NCBI RefSeq assembly: GCF_001949145.1
Contig: NW_019091431.1
Location: forward strand, 248,001-312,000
Reading direction: 5' to 3'
Origin: Acanthaster planci
Taxonomy: Eukaryota > Echinodermata > Asteroidea > Valvatida > Acanthasteridae
Length of the DNA: 64,000 nt
Part shown: positions 11,074 through 22,199 of the stretch, piece after piece
Layout of the letters: the number at the start of each line of letters is the position of its first letter
Position numbering within the stretch: position 1 is the stretch's first letter
Notes under the pieces: model-generated
The model's database searches: none
What the model was told of the DNA's origin: nothing
What the model saw: the letters and a program-made list of their open reading frames with translations, nothing else
Program-made: the position numbers and the translations under genes

Positions 11074-12253
11074 ATTGAAAGATTCTGTGGATTATTTTCA
11101 CCAGTTTGACCACCCTCTCAGACACTGGAAACAAGGCGATGGAAAAGACTTCACCACAATCGGAAATGAGCCATCCCGAGCCCTCCTGACGAATCTTCAT
11201 GAATAGCCATGTTTACGTACATGTACGCGTGCAACATTCTTTAGGCGTCTAGGAGCCAGTCCAGCCGGATTGCGACATCGTCATCAGGCCGTGGTGACGT
11301 CATTACAACGGCAAACTCGGTACATGTAGTCTTCACTCGAGCCGCATTTTGACTCACCCCCACCTCCCGACCAGGATCCTACAGTTGGTATTTGCCTTGA
11401 TACTTTGACAATTACTATTTGAACCTCTGCCTGTGTATAAAAAGTACATTATGCAATTTAACAAATGATTCTTTTAATTAATTTAATCAATGCATTAGGC
11501 TAAGTTATTAAAAAAACAAATTCCATTCATCGTCCCTGTCCACAACCTGTTTGAAGCCGCAATCTGTATTTGATTTTGTTAATAGTTCTTTCTGACCCTA
11601 ACGAAGCTAAATATTTCATGCACATCATGGAGGAAGGAACACAAACACAACTCCGAGCAGGGGAAAATGAAAGTCTTTTGTTGTAATCTCAATGTTCGAG
11701 TACACAGGTTTTACACGCATATGGTGTGAGGCACAGTACCAGCAACTCAATTCATGTTGAAGGTATGACCTTCATGGTCCAGATGAAAAACATTCGGCCA
11801 GCCCAGCCTGTTTCTCCTTTGCCAGTGAGGGAGCATTTCCTTTCAGGGTGGATTTTTTTTAGAAAAGCAAACGACACATTCAAAATATTCACAAATGACA
11901 GGCAAATAATCTGAAAAGAAAACAATATTACTTTTACTCAATGTTATAAACAAGTTCATAAATTGGGAACTAATTTTAGTGATTTTTGATTCATTCAATA
12001 CATGGGTTCTGCAATTTCTTCAAATGATTTTCATATGTCCTTGAGGGCTAGCTCCAAGGTTATGCGATAGCATGGGCACCAGTCAAGCACAATGGTTTAC
12101 TGCAAGCTTTACACATCTTTTTCTTTCCTTGACCTTTTCCTTTTGTCAGCTTAACAAAATACATGAAGTCTGTCACAGCTAGATATCTCAATTCTGTGCC
12201 CAATCTTATCTTCTTTTTCATGATATGAGTCTGTCTTGTGATATCTCATGATA
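11074..12253. other. TPT1 upstream region and RBMX2 3' flank
   Basis: About 1.2 kb without a recognisable gene. The right part should contain the 3' UTR of RBMX2, and the left part the promoter and any 5' UTR exon of TPT1. On the minus strand, ATAATCCACAG just before the TPT1 ATG could be a 3' splice site, suggesting an upstream non-coding exon. This is tentative. Confidence 0.4.
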
Positions 12254-15200
12254 TTAATCGCTCTCATAATGCCTATCTCTCTCATAATAAGAGCCTCTTC
12301 CTCGACGTGCGTCTTTCTCGTTTGACTGATCACGTTTTCTTCTTTCATAATTGCTCTCGCTTCTGGCAGTGTCTAACCTTTCATCTTCTCTTTCGTATTT
12401 CTTATTCCTCTGATGACTATTCCCCTTTTCCCTTCTCCTTTCCTGGGTTTTATCCCTCTCCTTACTTTTGGCATCTTCTCTATCACTCCACTTGTCTGGG
12501 TGTCTGTCCTCCCTATTGTGTGATCCTCTGTCATGCCATTTGTCTTTGCCATCCCTTCTTTCTTCACTGTTACTTTCATGCCGACTGGTATCTAATCTAT
12601 ATCTCTCCCCATGTCTGTAGTAGTCCTCATCTCTGTTTGCGACTCTTTCTTCTCTCTGCCATTTTCTGCCTTCACCTCTAGAACACCCTTTCTCTTTTTG
12701 CCAATGGGAAACTTCCTGCTGATGTCTTTTATGACCATCATTCCAACCTTGCTCTGTAATGATCTTCAGCTCACTTGAGTGTGGATACCCACGGTCTACT
12801 TCTTCTTTCACTCTCACCACCCTCCTTGGTGAATTATCTTTCTCCGAGTAACTCGACTCTGAATCAGAAGAATCTGTACGTGACTTGGACGAATATTTTT
12901 CATCCTTCTTGTGCTTTTTCTTCTTTTTCTTCTTTTTGTCCTGTAACTTGGGTTTGGTTTTGTGTTCTGTGGAGCAAGAGGAACGAATGTTCACAGAGAA
13001 ACACAAAATTAGGCTGTTACTTTGCAGAAAAACAGTAAGAATTAAACGGCATTCACAGTATAGTTAACCACTTCCTGTCTGGGATTCTAAATACGGACAC
13101 GGATCCGGGGTCTCTGAACTTGGACAAAGGGAACAGGGGCTTGTAACAAAAGACCATACTCGGAACAAAAGACCAGGCTGCCTGGCATTACCAACATATT
13201 TTCACTCTCAAAAGTGGAGATAATCCAGCCTTGTTTTGAAACAGTATACATGTACCTTGGTTTGGGGCATTTAGAGTGAGCGGATTACCACCGGGGAAAA
13301 ACGCTCCACCGCCACAGCGATGAGCCACACAGCACTGCTGCATGCTAATCTGGCCCCTATTGAAAAGAGGTCAGCAGCGCACTGAGCCAGGTTCGTGAAC
13401 AAAAGAATATTACGTAGCACCACAAAATCTGGGCTCTTTTTACAAGGCGGCAGGCCTGGTTGAAATACTCCAGCGTCAAAAGATGTTGTCTGTCAGGCTA
13501 GAGTGGCACCAGACAGTCCTTCACGTGTTTGCAAGTGTCCAGTAAATGAAGATTGGAATTTTTAAAGAATTTTGAAAACTGGAAAAAAATAATAATTATT
13601 CCAGACCAGCATCATCAACATTGATAACTGCTCCCGGCAGCAAGTGGTTAATGGTACATGTACCTTTCTTATTTTTCTTTTTAGGGACCAGATACTCTCG
13701 CTCTTCATCATCTTCTGATGGAGGAGTTCTAGGGGCACATCCTTCCTGTCTCAGCTGCTGAGTGATTTCATCATCGTTTTCATCTTCTTTAGGTTTGCGG
13801 TAATTGCTCACATGGTCCACTCGTAAAACACGACCTAGAAGCTAATTACCACAAAACAGAACGAGATAAAATCCTGTCAAAACTAGGAAATCGTCCACTT
13901 ACAACAGCACTCTCCAGATATTAGGGTAAAACAGACAATACAAATCCCTTGTTTAATATTAGAATGACATACCTTGATACCATTGAAGTTATCAACAGCT
14001 AGAATGGTGCTTCGCTGGTCTTCATATGCCAAAAAGCAGTAACCTTTTGACTTGCCTGTCTTCTTGTCTCGGACTAAGTTAATGTTCATTATCTCTCCAT
14101 ACCTGTAAGTATCAGAATAAAAAGTACATGGTTTGAAAGATGACCGGAGATGATATGTATTTTGTGGAAATGATTTCAACTGTCTCCTGAAATGATCACA
14201 TAAGAAGGCAGTTCAAACTTGAAAGATGGCTCAACTAGCGCAAGAAAGCTCCAGATCAGCTTACGTAAGGGCTCCTGACAATCAGTATATTAAAAAACAC
14301 AGGATAATTTGTGTTTGTGAAATTTGGGTTTACACTTACTGAGAAAACATACAGATGACGTCCCCTTCTGTCAGGTCATAGGGCATCCCCCCGATGAAGA
14401 TATAAGCACTGTCTCTGTACTGTTCATGCCAGGATGTTTTACTCCCGGAGACACCCAACTCAGCTTCAATCTCGTTAAGTTTGTTGATGTTCTTCACATT
14501 CGTAAGGGGACTAGTATTAAAAATACAAAAATTAACATAAAAGGCAATGAAATTTCTCTTTCCTTTACCAGTACATTTTTCTGGAAAAAATCCTTAAGTC
14601 ACTGACCTGCTGAATTTACCTGTTAAGTATCTGTCTTACAAACAGTTGCTCACAAAACAATATTCAAAAAGGTCAGATTTATATTCCCTTAAAAATGCTT
14701 TTATTATCAATTGTTATTTTAAGTACTGCTGGTAATGAAACCACTGATTCCCTAAAAGCACACAACGCACTAGCCCACAGAAATCTACTGAAGCCTGCAA
14801 AGAGGAGACAGTGAGAAGTATTTGCAGTTTTAGAGATGGGAGGAAAACCCCAGACGAATATTCTAGGAAAGAAAAGAAATATTATTGAGCTCTCAATATT
14901 CCACTTCATAAAAGTATAAACTTATTGGGTTCTATACCAGCTACAAAGTTTCAATGAAATTCCATTTTTAATCTGATTTCCCAATTTTTCGAATTGCACA
15001 TAGGCCTAGGCCTAGCCTCATGAACTCTTTTAAACTGCACCCAAAAATAAAATAATTTTCTTACTTCATGTACTTGCAAGTTGTAAAGTTGTAGTTTTGT
15101 GTGTGAGTGAAGTAACAACTACATGCATTTATCAGAATTTACCAAGGCATGAGGAAAGTCGAGGGAATATCTAAAATGTCTTGTACTCAGTTGTAGTCGA

Positions 15201-15348
15201 ACAGACTAGTAAAAAAGTAGTACATGTACATGTACGTAAGGAGTACACCGATCATGTCGGCCATTTACAGTCAAGGGCCTACGGTAGTTGGGCGCCCAAC
15301 AAAGACGACGCAACGCAGTGATCGTTTCCACTACTCCACTTACTTCAT
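12254..15348 (-). CDS. RBMX2: RNA-binding motif protein X-linked 2 homolog
   Basis: RBMX2 (yeast Ist3/Snu17) is an RRM protein of the activated spliceosome and the RES complex, acting in the nucleus. Exons on the minus strand: a 5-base first coding exon ATGAA (15348-15344, or 15069-15065), then 14510-14340, 14102-13973, 13841-13664 and 12966-12254. They total 1197 bases and 398 residues. The N-terminus MNPLTNVKNINKLNE and residues to 120 align closely with human RBMX2. RNP2 (YIFIGG) is at about 38-43 and RNP1 (KSKGYCFLAY) at 76-85, followed by DHVSNYRKPK. The C-terminal exon is Lys-rich, then Arg/Glu/Asp/Ser-rich (RS/RE-like), as expected for the family. Its charged repeats create long antisense open frames that are not genes. 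The RRM call is secure; the start exon choice is ambiguous. Confidence 0.93.
13064..13651. mobile_element. TTAACCACTT-ended MITE in RBMX2 intron 4
   Basis: The left end TTAACCACTTCCTGTCTGGGA is mirrored at the right end by TCCCGGCAGCAAGTGGTTAA, giving imperfect inverted repeats of about 20 bases. The interior ACAAAAGACCATACTCGG resembles GGTCTTTTGTTACA in a second copy in an ABCC intron (about 55167-55505). The right end stops about 12 bases inside the exon 4 donor. It has no coding capacity, so I infer a non-autonomous DNA transposon. Confidence 0.6.
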
Positions 15349-17282
15349 ACTTTACTACTGCATATAGTTGAGTACTGACAACATTCACTAACACTGGGAA
15401 GGTCCGAATTTATCCAAAATTCCTCCTTTAAATGCCACAAAACGTAATACCGTGCAAGTCAGCTACAAACGCTGTACGACAACGTAACGTTGAGGGCGGT
15501 ATCACTACACGCCGTTGATGGTGCAGTCCACTAATATAATTCAAGCGAGAATTTCTGGCCAGCTCATTAGCATTAAAAGTGCCCCCGCAGTATCTTTTGA
15601 AAAAGGAGCTTGTATGGCCCCCAAAATGGTGAGATTGTGTAAATCTTCGCCAGAATCAAATCCCTTGGTCTTTGGGCAGAACGGCTAAAAAATACTGTTG
15701 AAAATGGTCTTAAGTGAGGGTTGTCACTTGAAAATGGCTGCAACCAGACTTTGGAAAAATCACGGGGGTGGGGGTAATTTTGTTTTGAGGGAATAACTCA
15801 AAATTTAATCCTTTAACCCACAGAAAGTTTAAAGAAAGTGAAAGATTATGGACCATACAATAATTTAACGTGTGTTTCAGATGCCTCAGGGATGTTGGTA
15901 CACATATTATTGGGCTCCGAACAATGCTGATTTTACACTGTTTTCAATGGGGCCTGAATTAGTGGACTACACCCAAATAATGCCTGTGATGACGACTCTA
16001 TTCGGGGGGGGGGAACAAATGTTGTTAAGTAACAAACAATTATACTTGTCCGGCCAGGACAGGTTCTGGGGGAGGGATTGCATAATTGGAGTGTCTGTTG
16101 TATGTTCTGTTTTAATGAAGATAACATTTAAAGACAGGTACGCTGCTAAAATAAAAAATAAATAACCAGCCACAGACCAACAAACGTTGGAACCTGATGA
16201 AACTGCTCACAAGAAAACCTAGCACTGATGCATAGTTTTATTTCAAATTGCTACACTCAATCACAGAGCCCAAATTTTGTTGTATTTTCTTCGAAAAACT
16301 TCTTTAGAAACTCTTTGAGAATTATTAAATTAAAACAGTAATTCAGTAGCAAACATTCTGACATAAAAGCTTAACTTGAAATGCTTAACTTCAATGTACA
16401 AAGTATTTTAAATTAAATTTTAAAGAAAAGGACATACTCTCAAGAGAATCAAGTTGACTGTGCACTTCTGCAATGGGAAGAGCTAATCTTCTGCAGCCGT
16501 TCAACATGAGAAATTCTAGTCACTAACATTTTCCTGGCACCAATGTTGTCCACCGTGATAGGTTGCATGCACTCACAATTACAATATGGTTCTGTGGCTC
16601 AATGAAAAAAAAATTTGTTTACTTTAATGGAAGCAGGAAATGTATTTTTCTTAGAATCACTTTTTGTGTATCTCTGTACTCTTCTTCCATGTATGAAGAC
16701 TGTTTGACATCTTCTGTTAGTTATGTGAACTGAACGGTGCACTTTTTGAAACATTAAAAATTGACCAATTTTTTCTGGACAGGTGAGGGCGCTTTTGCTG
16801 TGATGTAAATCAAGGGAGACATGGTTCAGGCTGGATTTTTGCTGGATTATTGCCATATACTTACACAGCAATAAATTGCCAAAGAAAATAAAATCTGCTG
16901 TAACAGTGGTTAAAAAATCTAGAAATTTTCTGTGCTCAAATCAGTGCAACATAGAGATTCAGTGCCTTGGATGACATCATAGTTCTGCTCATGAATATGT
17001 AAATAGCATTAGCTTAAAAACCAAATAGCATCAAAATATGGGTTAAAATTGCAAAACAAACATTTAAAATCAGGGTAATTAAAACTCAAAGATGCAATTT
17101 CAAGGGTTTTTAGTAAAATTTATAAAAACACTTCTATTTCCATGTTCCTTTAAAGCTAATCTGAATGTCCTTTTGATGAAGACCAAAGGAAATATCACAA
17201 ACAAATCAAATCCCCTCACAGAAACTATCATCCATATAGCATCATTCCATGTTATTTAGTGGTCAAAGCTGTTCAGCGGAAA
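15349..17282. other. Intergenic region between RBMX2 and TMEM256
   Basis: About 1.9 kb. The left part should hold the RBMX2 promoter. The right part should hold the TMEM256 3' UTR, with a minus-strand AATAAA at 16237-16242. Open frames at 15872-16173 on both strands show no domain. A short poly-G run lies near 16005-16013. Confidence 0.45.
16237..16242 (-). promoter_or_regulatory. Candidate TMEM256 polyadenylation signal
   Basis: A minus-strand AATAAA about 1.04 kb downstream of the TMEM256 stop codon. This would make a 3' UTR of about 1 kb. Weak evidence alone. Confidence 0.25.
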
Positions 17283-19612
17283 TTAGAAAGCCATAGCTAT
17301 CCAGCCAGCCATGAGAGTCATGCCGCCATATGGTGTCAACTTGTAGAGAGTGGTTGATCCAGACAATGTAGAGATGTAACAAGTGCCACAAAATCCAAGC
17401 ATTCCGAGAACTAAGAGAGAACCAACCTGTAGAAATTCCAAAATGGCCAAGAAAATGTATCTTGTCATGGTCATCACTTAAATGTAATTTTTTATGAAAC
17501 TAAGATGTTATAATAATACACTTACATGTATAATAGAAGTTTTCGTGAGATGCATACTTACAATTGTTGGGTGTTTTGTCAGAGGTGTAGCCAGAAGAGC
17601 AAGGGTGTGTATGAAATGATATCTGTTGGCTGTCTGAAAAACCTACAAAAACATGTAGCACAAAAAAGTCAAAATTTGACCCGAGGCAAAGAATACATTT
17701 TAATCTTTCAATCAAACATTTTGTTGAAAACTGCAAAAAAATTTCATACTTTCAATTCAGATTGCGTCAATAATTGTCACCTGAATGTAGCCAAAACCAT
17801 TATTGTTTGCCTGTTTTTAATTAACAAATACATCCAGTATCAAAACAAAAGGAAATACTATGTGTAATGTGAATTTTTCACGTCATTTAAATACCTCATA
17901 CGTCTTGTCATCAACTTTCTTCTTCAGACCTGAAATATTATGAAAATAAGGAGGAATTACAAGATTCTTTGGACAGAAATAAATGTGGTATTTTTGATGG
18001 AATTTCAGGCTAATCATGGTGAAAGACAGCAATAGGTGGAAAGGCTTGCGGTAGCACCATGTGAAGGAATATATCTTTTATGAATATGTATGGTTCTTCA
18101 GCATCTCTTCAGTCCCCTGACGACGGACTGAGCACCCAGTCCGAAACGTTGAGTATACTCCTGGTTCGTTTCAGAACCACACATACTCATAAGAGATTCC
18201 TTCACATGGTGCTACCGCAAGCCTTTCCACCTAGTGCTATTTTTGCTTTGAGACAGTTTAAGGACACATAATAAATTAATTTGTGACAGGTGCTTAGGCT
18301 GCAAATCACATGAGGGGAAAATCAAGTTTGTAACTTCAAAACTGTACAAACATAATGACTAGGGTGAGCTGGTTAGGTAACTACTATCTCTGTCCATGCT
18401 GCTACATGTACCAACTTAAATCACATCCACCTGCTATCACTATGGAAAGATCAATATGTCAATAAGCAAACTTGCAAATGTAGTTTAAGAGCACTAACGA
18501 ACTATGATGCAGAACTAGGATACAATTTATTTTTTAAGGCTACATAAAAATTTTTCTGTTTAGCATCAGAGCCCACCTCAAAAATTTGTGCCGTGTGATT
18601 TTTTTTTTTTTTTTACATTTTCCTTCAAAAATCTGCCATTTTCAAATGTCCCCAACAGTCCACCATAGTTTTTGAAAGCATACGTGACTTTTTGCACAGG
18701 GCTCAAAATCGTACAATATGGTCGGTATACACATGTGAATTGGGTGCAATGCACATCTAAACTGCTGCCAAAGTTTTGGAAGAGTCCATTGGTACATGTA
18801 GTATCTTATCGCTCAGTCCGTTTATTACATGTCTTGACATGGAATAGCCGTCGAGATGATGAGTGGTCAAGTGACATATTGTTCAACAATCTTATTTTAA
18901 AGATGGCGACTGAGAGAGCGAGCCCATTAGATTGAATGGATAAAGGAAAAAGACTGGAAAATACCGGAATAACGTGAGTGAAATCATTCAGTAAATGGAA
19001 TTTAGAAAACGGAAAGGTCATGTTCGCGTGCAAAAGAAATTGCGCCCACGATGATAAGTGGGTGCGCCAAAAATGTTCAGTACGCCGACACGAAATTGCG
19101 CATACGGATGTGTGGCTAAGGATGGATCGGGAGTGAGAGTCCGTGCCACACTAGTGGGGCTAAGTCACACGTATGTCAAGTATATGGAATGATGAAAGTA
19201 ACATAAAAAACAGAAAAAAACTTCCTCCCTGCACACCTAGAGATGCTCGGCTAAACTCATTTCTTTTTTATTCCCCCAATAGCCAGTGAAGCGTTATTAT
19301 TCTTCTTTTTCGATTTAGTATGGGATAGTTTTAGTAATGACCGATCCCGTCTGAAATCGAAAAAAGAGGAATACTAACGCGCCACTCACATGAGCTAACC
19401 GAAATCATTATTATTATGATTATAATTATGGCTTACATGAATTAGGCGTGTTAGGGCCTCGGGCTTTGTGTCACAATTCATTGTAAATAAAGTGCATTTT
19501 GATCAACATTATCAGGTTTACCATGAGAACCATAGGCACCGAGAGCCACAGCTAGAAACCCTGACACACCAGCTATCCTGACGAACAATTCTACTGATTG
19601 TTCAGCGGCCAT
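17283..19612 (-). CDS. TMEM256: Transmembrane protein 256 homolog (DUF423 family)
   Basis: This is a small conserved multi-pass membrane protein, related to bacterial YgdD/DUF423, whose biochemical role is unknown. Four minus-strand coding exons (19612-19522, 17929-17895, 17642-17562, 17426-17283) join in phase to 116 residues; human TMEM256 is about 113. Landmarks in order are an N-terminal hydrophobic segment ending in ALGAYGSHG (human GFASYGAHG), then DDKTYEVFQTANRYHFIHTL (human FDKANKHHFLHSL). The third is LLVLGMLGFCGTCYISTLSG. The last is LTPYGGMTLMAGWIAMAF, matching the family end LAPAGGTLLLLGWLALA. Three to four membrane helices are expected. The 35-base exon 2 is a microexon. TMEM256 and POLD3 point away from each other with about 2.6 kb between their start codons. 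Confidence 0.92.
18038..18230. mobile_element. Inverted-repeat element with hammerhead-like core in TMEM256 intron 1
   Basis: The arms GAAAGGCTTGCGGTAGCACC (from 18039) and GGTGCTACCGCAAGCCTTTC (to 18228) are perfect reverse complements and continue as ATGTGAAGGAAT/ATTCCTTCACAT. Between them, 18117-18150 reads CTGACGA, then a GGACT/AGTCC stem with an 8-base loop, then GAAACGTT. This resembles the CUGANGA...stem II...GAAA core of hammerhead ribozymes and the 3' motif of Penelope-like elements. One extra base between CTGACGA and the stem departs from the canonical core. A partial relative of the right arm is at about 37105-37162. Confidence 0.6.
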
Positions 19613-19740
19613 TTCGGCTGAAGATGGCACTACACAGGATTACGAACAGCTACTATGCACGTTCATTTCCCCTGAACACATCCTTGACTTGTTGACGGAG
19701 TAAACAACATTACTTTTGGCTACCCGACTAACACTTGTCA
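19613..19740. other. Presumed TMEM256 promoter region
   Basis: This short stretch lies immediately upstream of the TMEM256 ATG and before the GGGTGCACC element copy B. No TATA box was recognised. Its promoter function is inferred from position only. Confidence 0.35.
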
Positions 19741-20219
19741 GGGTGCACCCTTGTGTTTAGGCTAGAAATCTGTCCGCCGAGCTCACTAATAAAAGTTATA
19801 GACTCAAAATATTCTATATTAGAGGGTCCTGAGAGCCATGGAACCGAATAATTGAAGAAATGTGAGACTGAACCTCTGAGCCGGACTCAGGGCTTCCAAT
19901 TCTGAGTAACTTGGATGCAATCGGGTCCGAAAGTGGCACTATTTGAGGCATTTTGCAGAGGAATGGTTTTTCAAAATGGCTACTTTTCTGGACAGGGACA
20001 TTTTCTTCATTTTAGAGGTGGTCTGCTTCTGGTGAGAATTTCTCAAAAATTCATCAGTCAACCCCCCCCCGAAAATTGAAAGGAAAATGAAAGGGGACAT
20101 GTGGAACATCCTTTTTCTGTGCAGCCTGAACACCTGTGAGAGTTGTATTTTAAAAATATTTGTGAAGTATGGGGATTTATCACAGCTGTCGATGGGAATT
20201 TACTTGTAGTGGTGCACCC
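19741..20219. mobile_element. GGGTGCACC-ended element, copy B
   Basis: It begins GGGTGCACCCTTGTGTTTAG and ends TTACTTGTAGTGGTGCACCC. Its ends match copy A (2404-2715) in the opposite orientation, through TCTGTCCGCCGAGC near the left end and ATGGGAATTTAC near the right. It is complete at about 480 bases with no coding frame, so I infer a non-autonomous DNA transposon. Confidence 0.7.
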
Positions 20220-20245
20220 GTCGGCACAATTATGTCACGTGACCT

Positions 20246-20904
20246 AAGGGTGCACTGAGCTAATTGAAGCCCCATTGAAAACAATGTAAAATNNNNNNNN
20301 NNNNNNNNNNNNNNNNNNNNNNNNNNNNNNNNNNNNNNNNNNNNNNNNNNNNNNNNNNNNNNNNNNNNNNNNNNNNNNNNNNNNNNNNNNNNNNNNNNNN
20401 NNNNNNNNNNNNNNNNNNNNNNNNNNNNNNNNNNNNNNNNNNNNNNNNNNNNNNNNNNNNNNNNNNNNNNNNNNNNNNNNNNNNNNNNNNNNNNNNNNNN
20501 NNNNNNNNNNNNNNNNNNNNNNNNNNNNNNNNNNNNNNNNNNNNNNNNNNNNNNNNNNNNNNNNNNNNNNNNNNNNNNNNNNNNNNNNGAATTTTTTAAT
20601 TATCCACTCAAAACAAACTCACCTTCCAAAAAGTGAACGTTCCCAGGTCCGTCAGCAGCCATTTTTCAAATGACATCCCTCCACCTTTTCAGGCTCTTGG
20701 GACAATTTTTCAGTGGCATTTTTCTATGCTTCGCCCTGGGGTGGGAGCCCTTGAATCTAGATAGTTCATTCCAGGCCATTTTTTCACAATTCCGCAAATT
20801 CTTGGGCCACACAATCTCCTCTTTTTCAAATAAACTGTAAGGGGTAAGTTTTGAGCGCCTCCGGCTGCCGAAGAATTTCCCTTGAATTGGGCAGTGCACC
20901 CTTT
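20246..20904. mobile_element. GGGTGCACTG-ended element, copy C (contains gap)
   Basis: The left end AAGGGTGCACTG is matched by the right end CAGTGCACCCTT, a perfect 12-base inverted repeat. It starts about 26 bases after copy B and includes the second N run. The interior near the right end is Leu/Lys-codon-like but has no domain. Confidence 0.65.
20293..20588. other. Assembly gap (Ns)
   Basis: 296 undetermined bases, again inside a GGGTGCAC-ended element. Confidence 0.99.
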
Positions 20905-22199
20905 ACAGTGACTCGTTGGAGGGCAGCGCCCAATGCATGACTCGCGGGGGGGGGGGTCGTCGTCGATAACTTTAGAACGAAAGCTTCACAAACTTCAGGA
21001 ATAGCAACAAAGAAACAGACCTTCAGGCAAAGTATTCCTCGAAATGAAAATGCCAATGATTAGATGAAGAAATTTACAGGGATAAACGTGAGGGAAGTCT
21101 CCAAAATATAAACTGTAAATCTTGTGGCACCAAAACACAAAACAGGATAATTCGTTGCAAACACCATGGAAATCGCAACTATGCAATGATCTTCATGGAA
21201 CCATTTCTGCCTTTATTTTTATTTATTTATTTGTTTATTTTTTGTCATTTGCGTCGAAAAAGTTTGTAGTTCATCCTGTTGCTCCCCCCTCAGAACAGAT
21301 TCAAGATATATTTTATTCAGTTCTTGCAGCTTTAGGGGCTGAATTACAATGGAATTTACAATGAAATAAAAAAATGAAAATTGAACCGCGAAAGGAAATT
21401 CTATAATCAAGTAATATTTACAATTGTAAACAAAACAATAAAGAAGAAAAATTAAGAATGTTCTTTGGCTAAAATGAAGGAAGTGTATGGTATTAATTGG
21501 TACCTGCGATGCCGTCAGAAAATGGATATCATCAAATAGAGTACTTTCAGTAGATTCAAAATTCGAAACCCAAGATTATTTTACTATGACATATCAACTA
21601 TGGTTCCAAGTGGCACTTAGAAGACATTTATTACAATCTAAATAGGACTATAAAATTACAAACTTATAGGGAACATCTAGTCACTAATATTTTATTTATC
21701 ATTTACTAGTCTTACAAGGAGAGGGATGGCACTTTTCCTGCAACGCTCTGTGCCGTGCTTGGGAGGTCAGTATTTGTCGTAAAACTCTTGAGTCCCGACT
21801 GTTTGCTTGGTAGGCCAATGGGGAAAAACTTTTCAAGTGACAAGGCAAATTTGACACACAACTGGACACGTCTTTCTTGCAAAGTAGTAAGACCTGAAAA
21901 AGAAACCTCAAAAGTAGGCAGGACAGTACAACTAAGGTATTTAGGGATGTTTAAACTTCTCTTTTATTCACCAAAACTGTTATATTATCCTCCTCAATTC
22001 TTGAGACTCTGGCCACGCCTTCATCCACCGTCGTCGCGCGCGCGCGCGCGCCGCAAGTAAAATACACAGCGCCCTCGTGATTTTGGAACCTATCGGTTTG
22101 AGCGCGTAATATTACAAACAGTTTTTAGCAGTCCTTCTAAGTGACTAGAATTTCTCCTTTTCTTGCATGGATTAATTCGTTCTTCAGTGGAATGTCAAA
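20905..22199. other. Region upstream of POLD3, with (CG)n tract
   Basis: No gene is seen. A G-run lies at 20946-20955. An alternating CG tract (22035-22051) lies about 150 bases before the POLD3 ATG, in a locally GC-rich stretch that is the likely POLD3 promoter. Confidence 0.45.
22035..22051. repeat. (CG)8 microsatellite in POLD3 promoter region
   Basis: Uninterrupted alternating CG of about 17 bases. Such tracts readily form Z-DNA and are rare in genomes that lose methylated CpG, so it may be unmethylated promoter DNA. Confidence 0.85.

Noticed and set aside
12238-12681. 147-codon plus-strand open frame
   Set aside because: It is antisense to the Arg/Glu/Ser-rich last exon of RBMX2. Such codon-biased repeats keep the opposite strand open; there is no domain.
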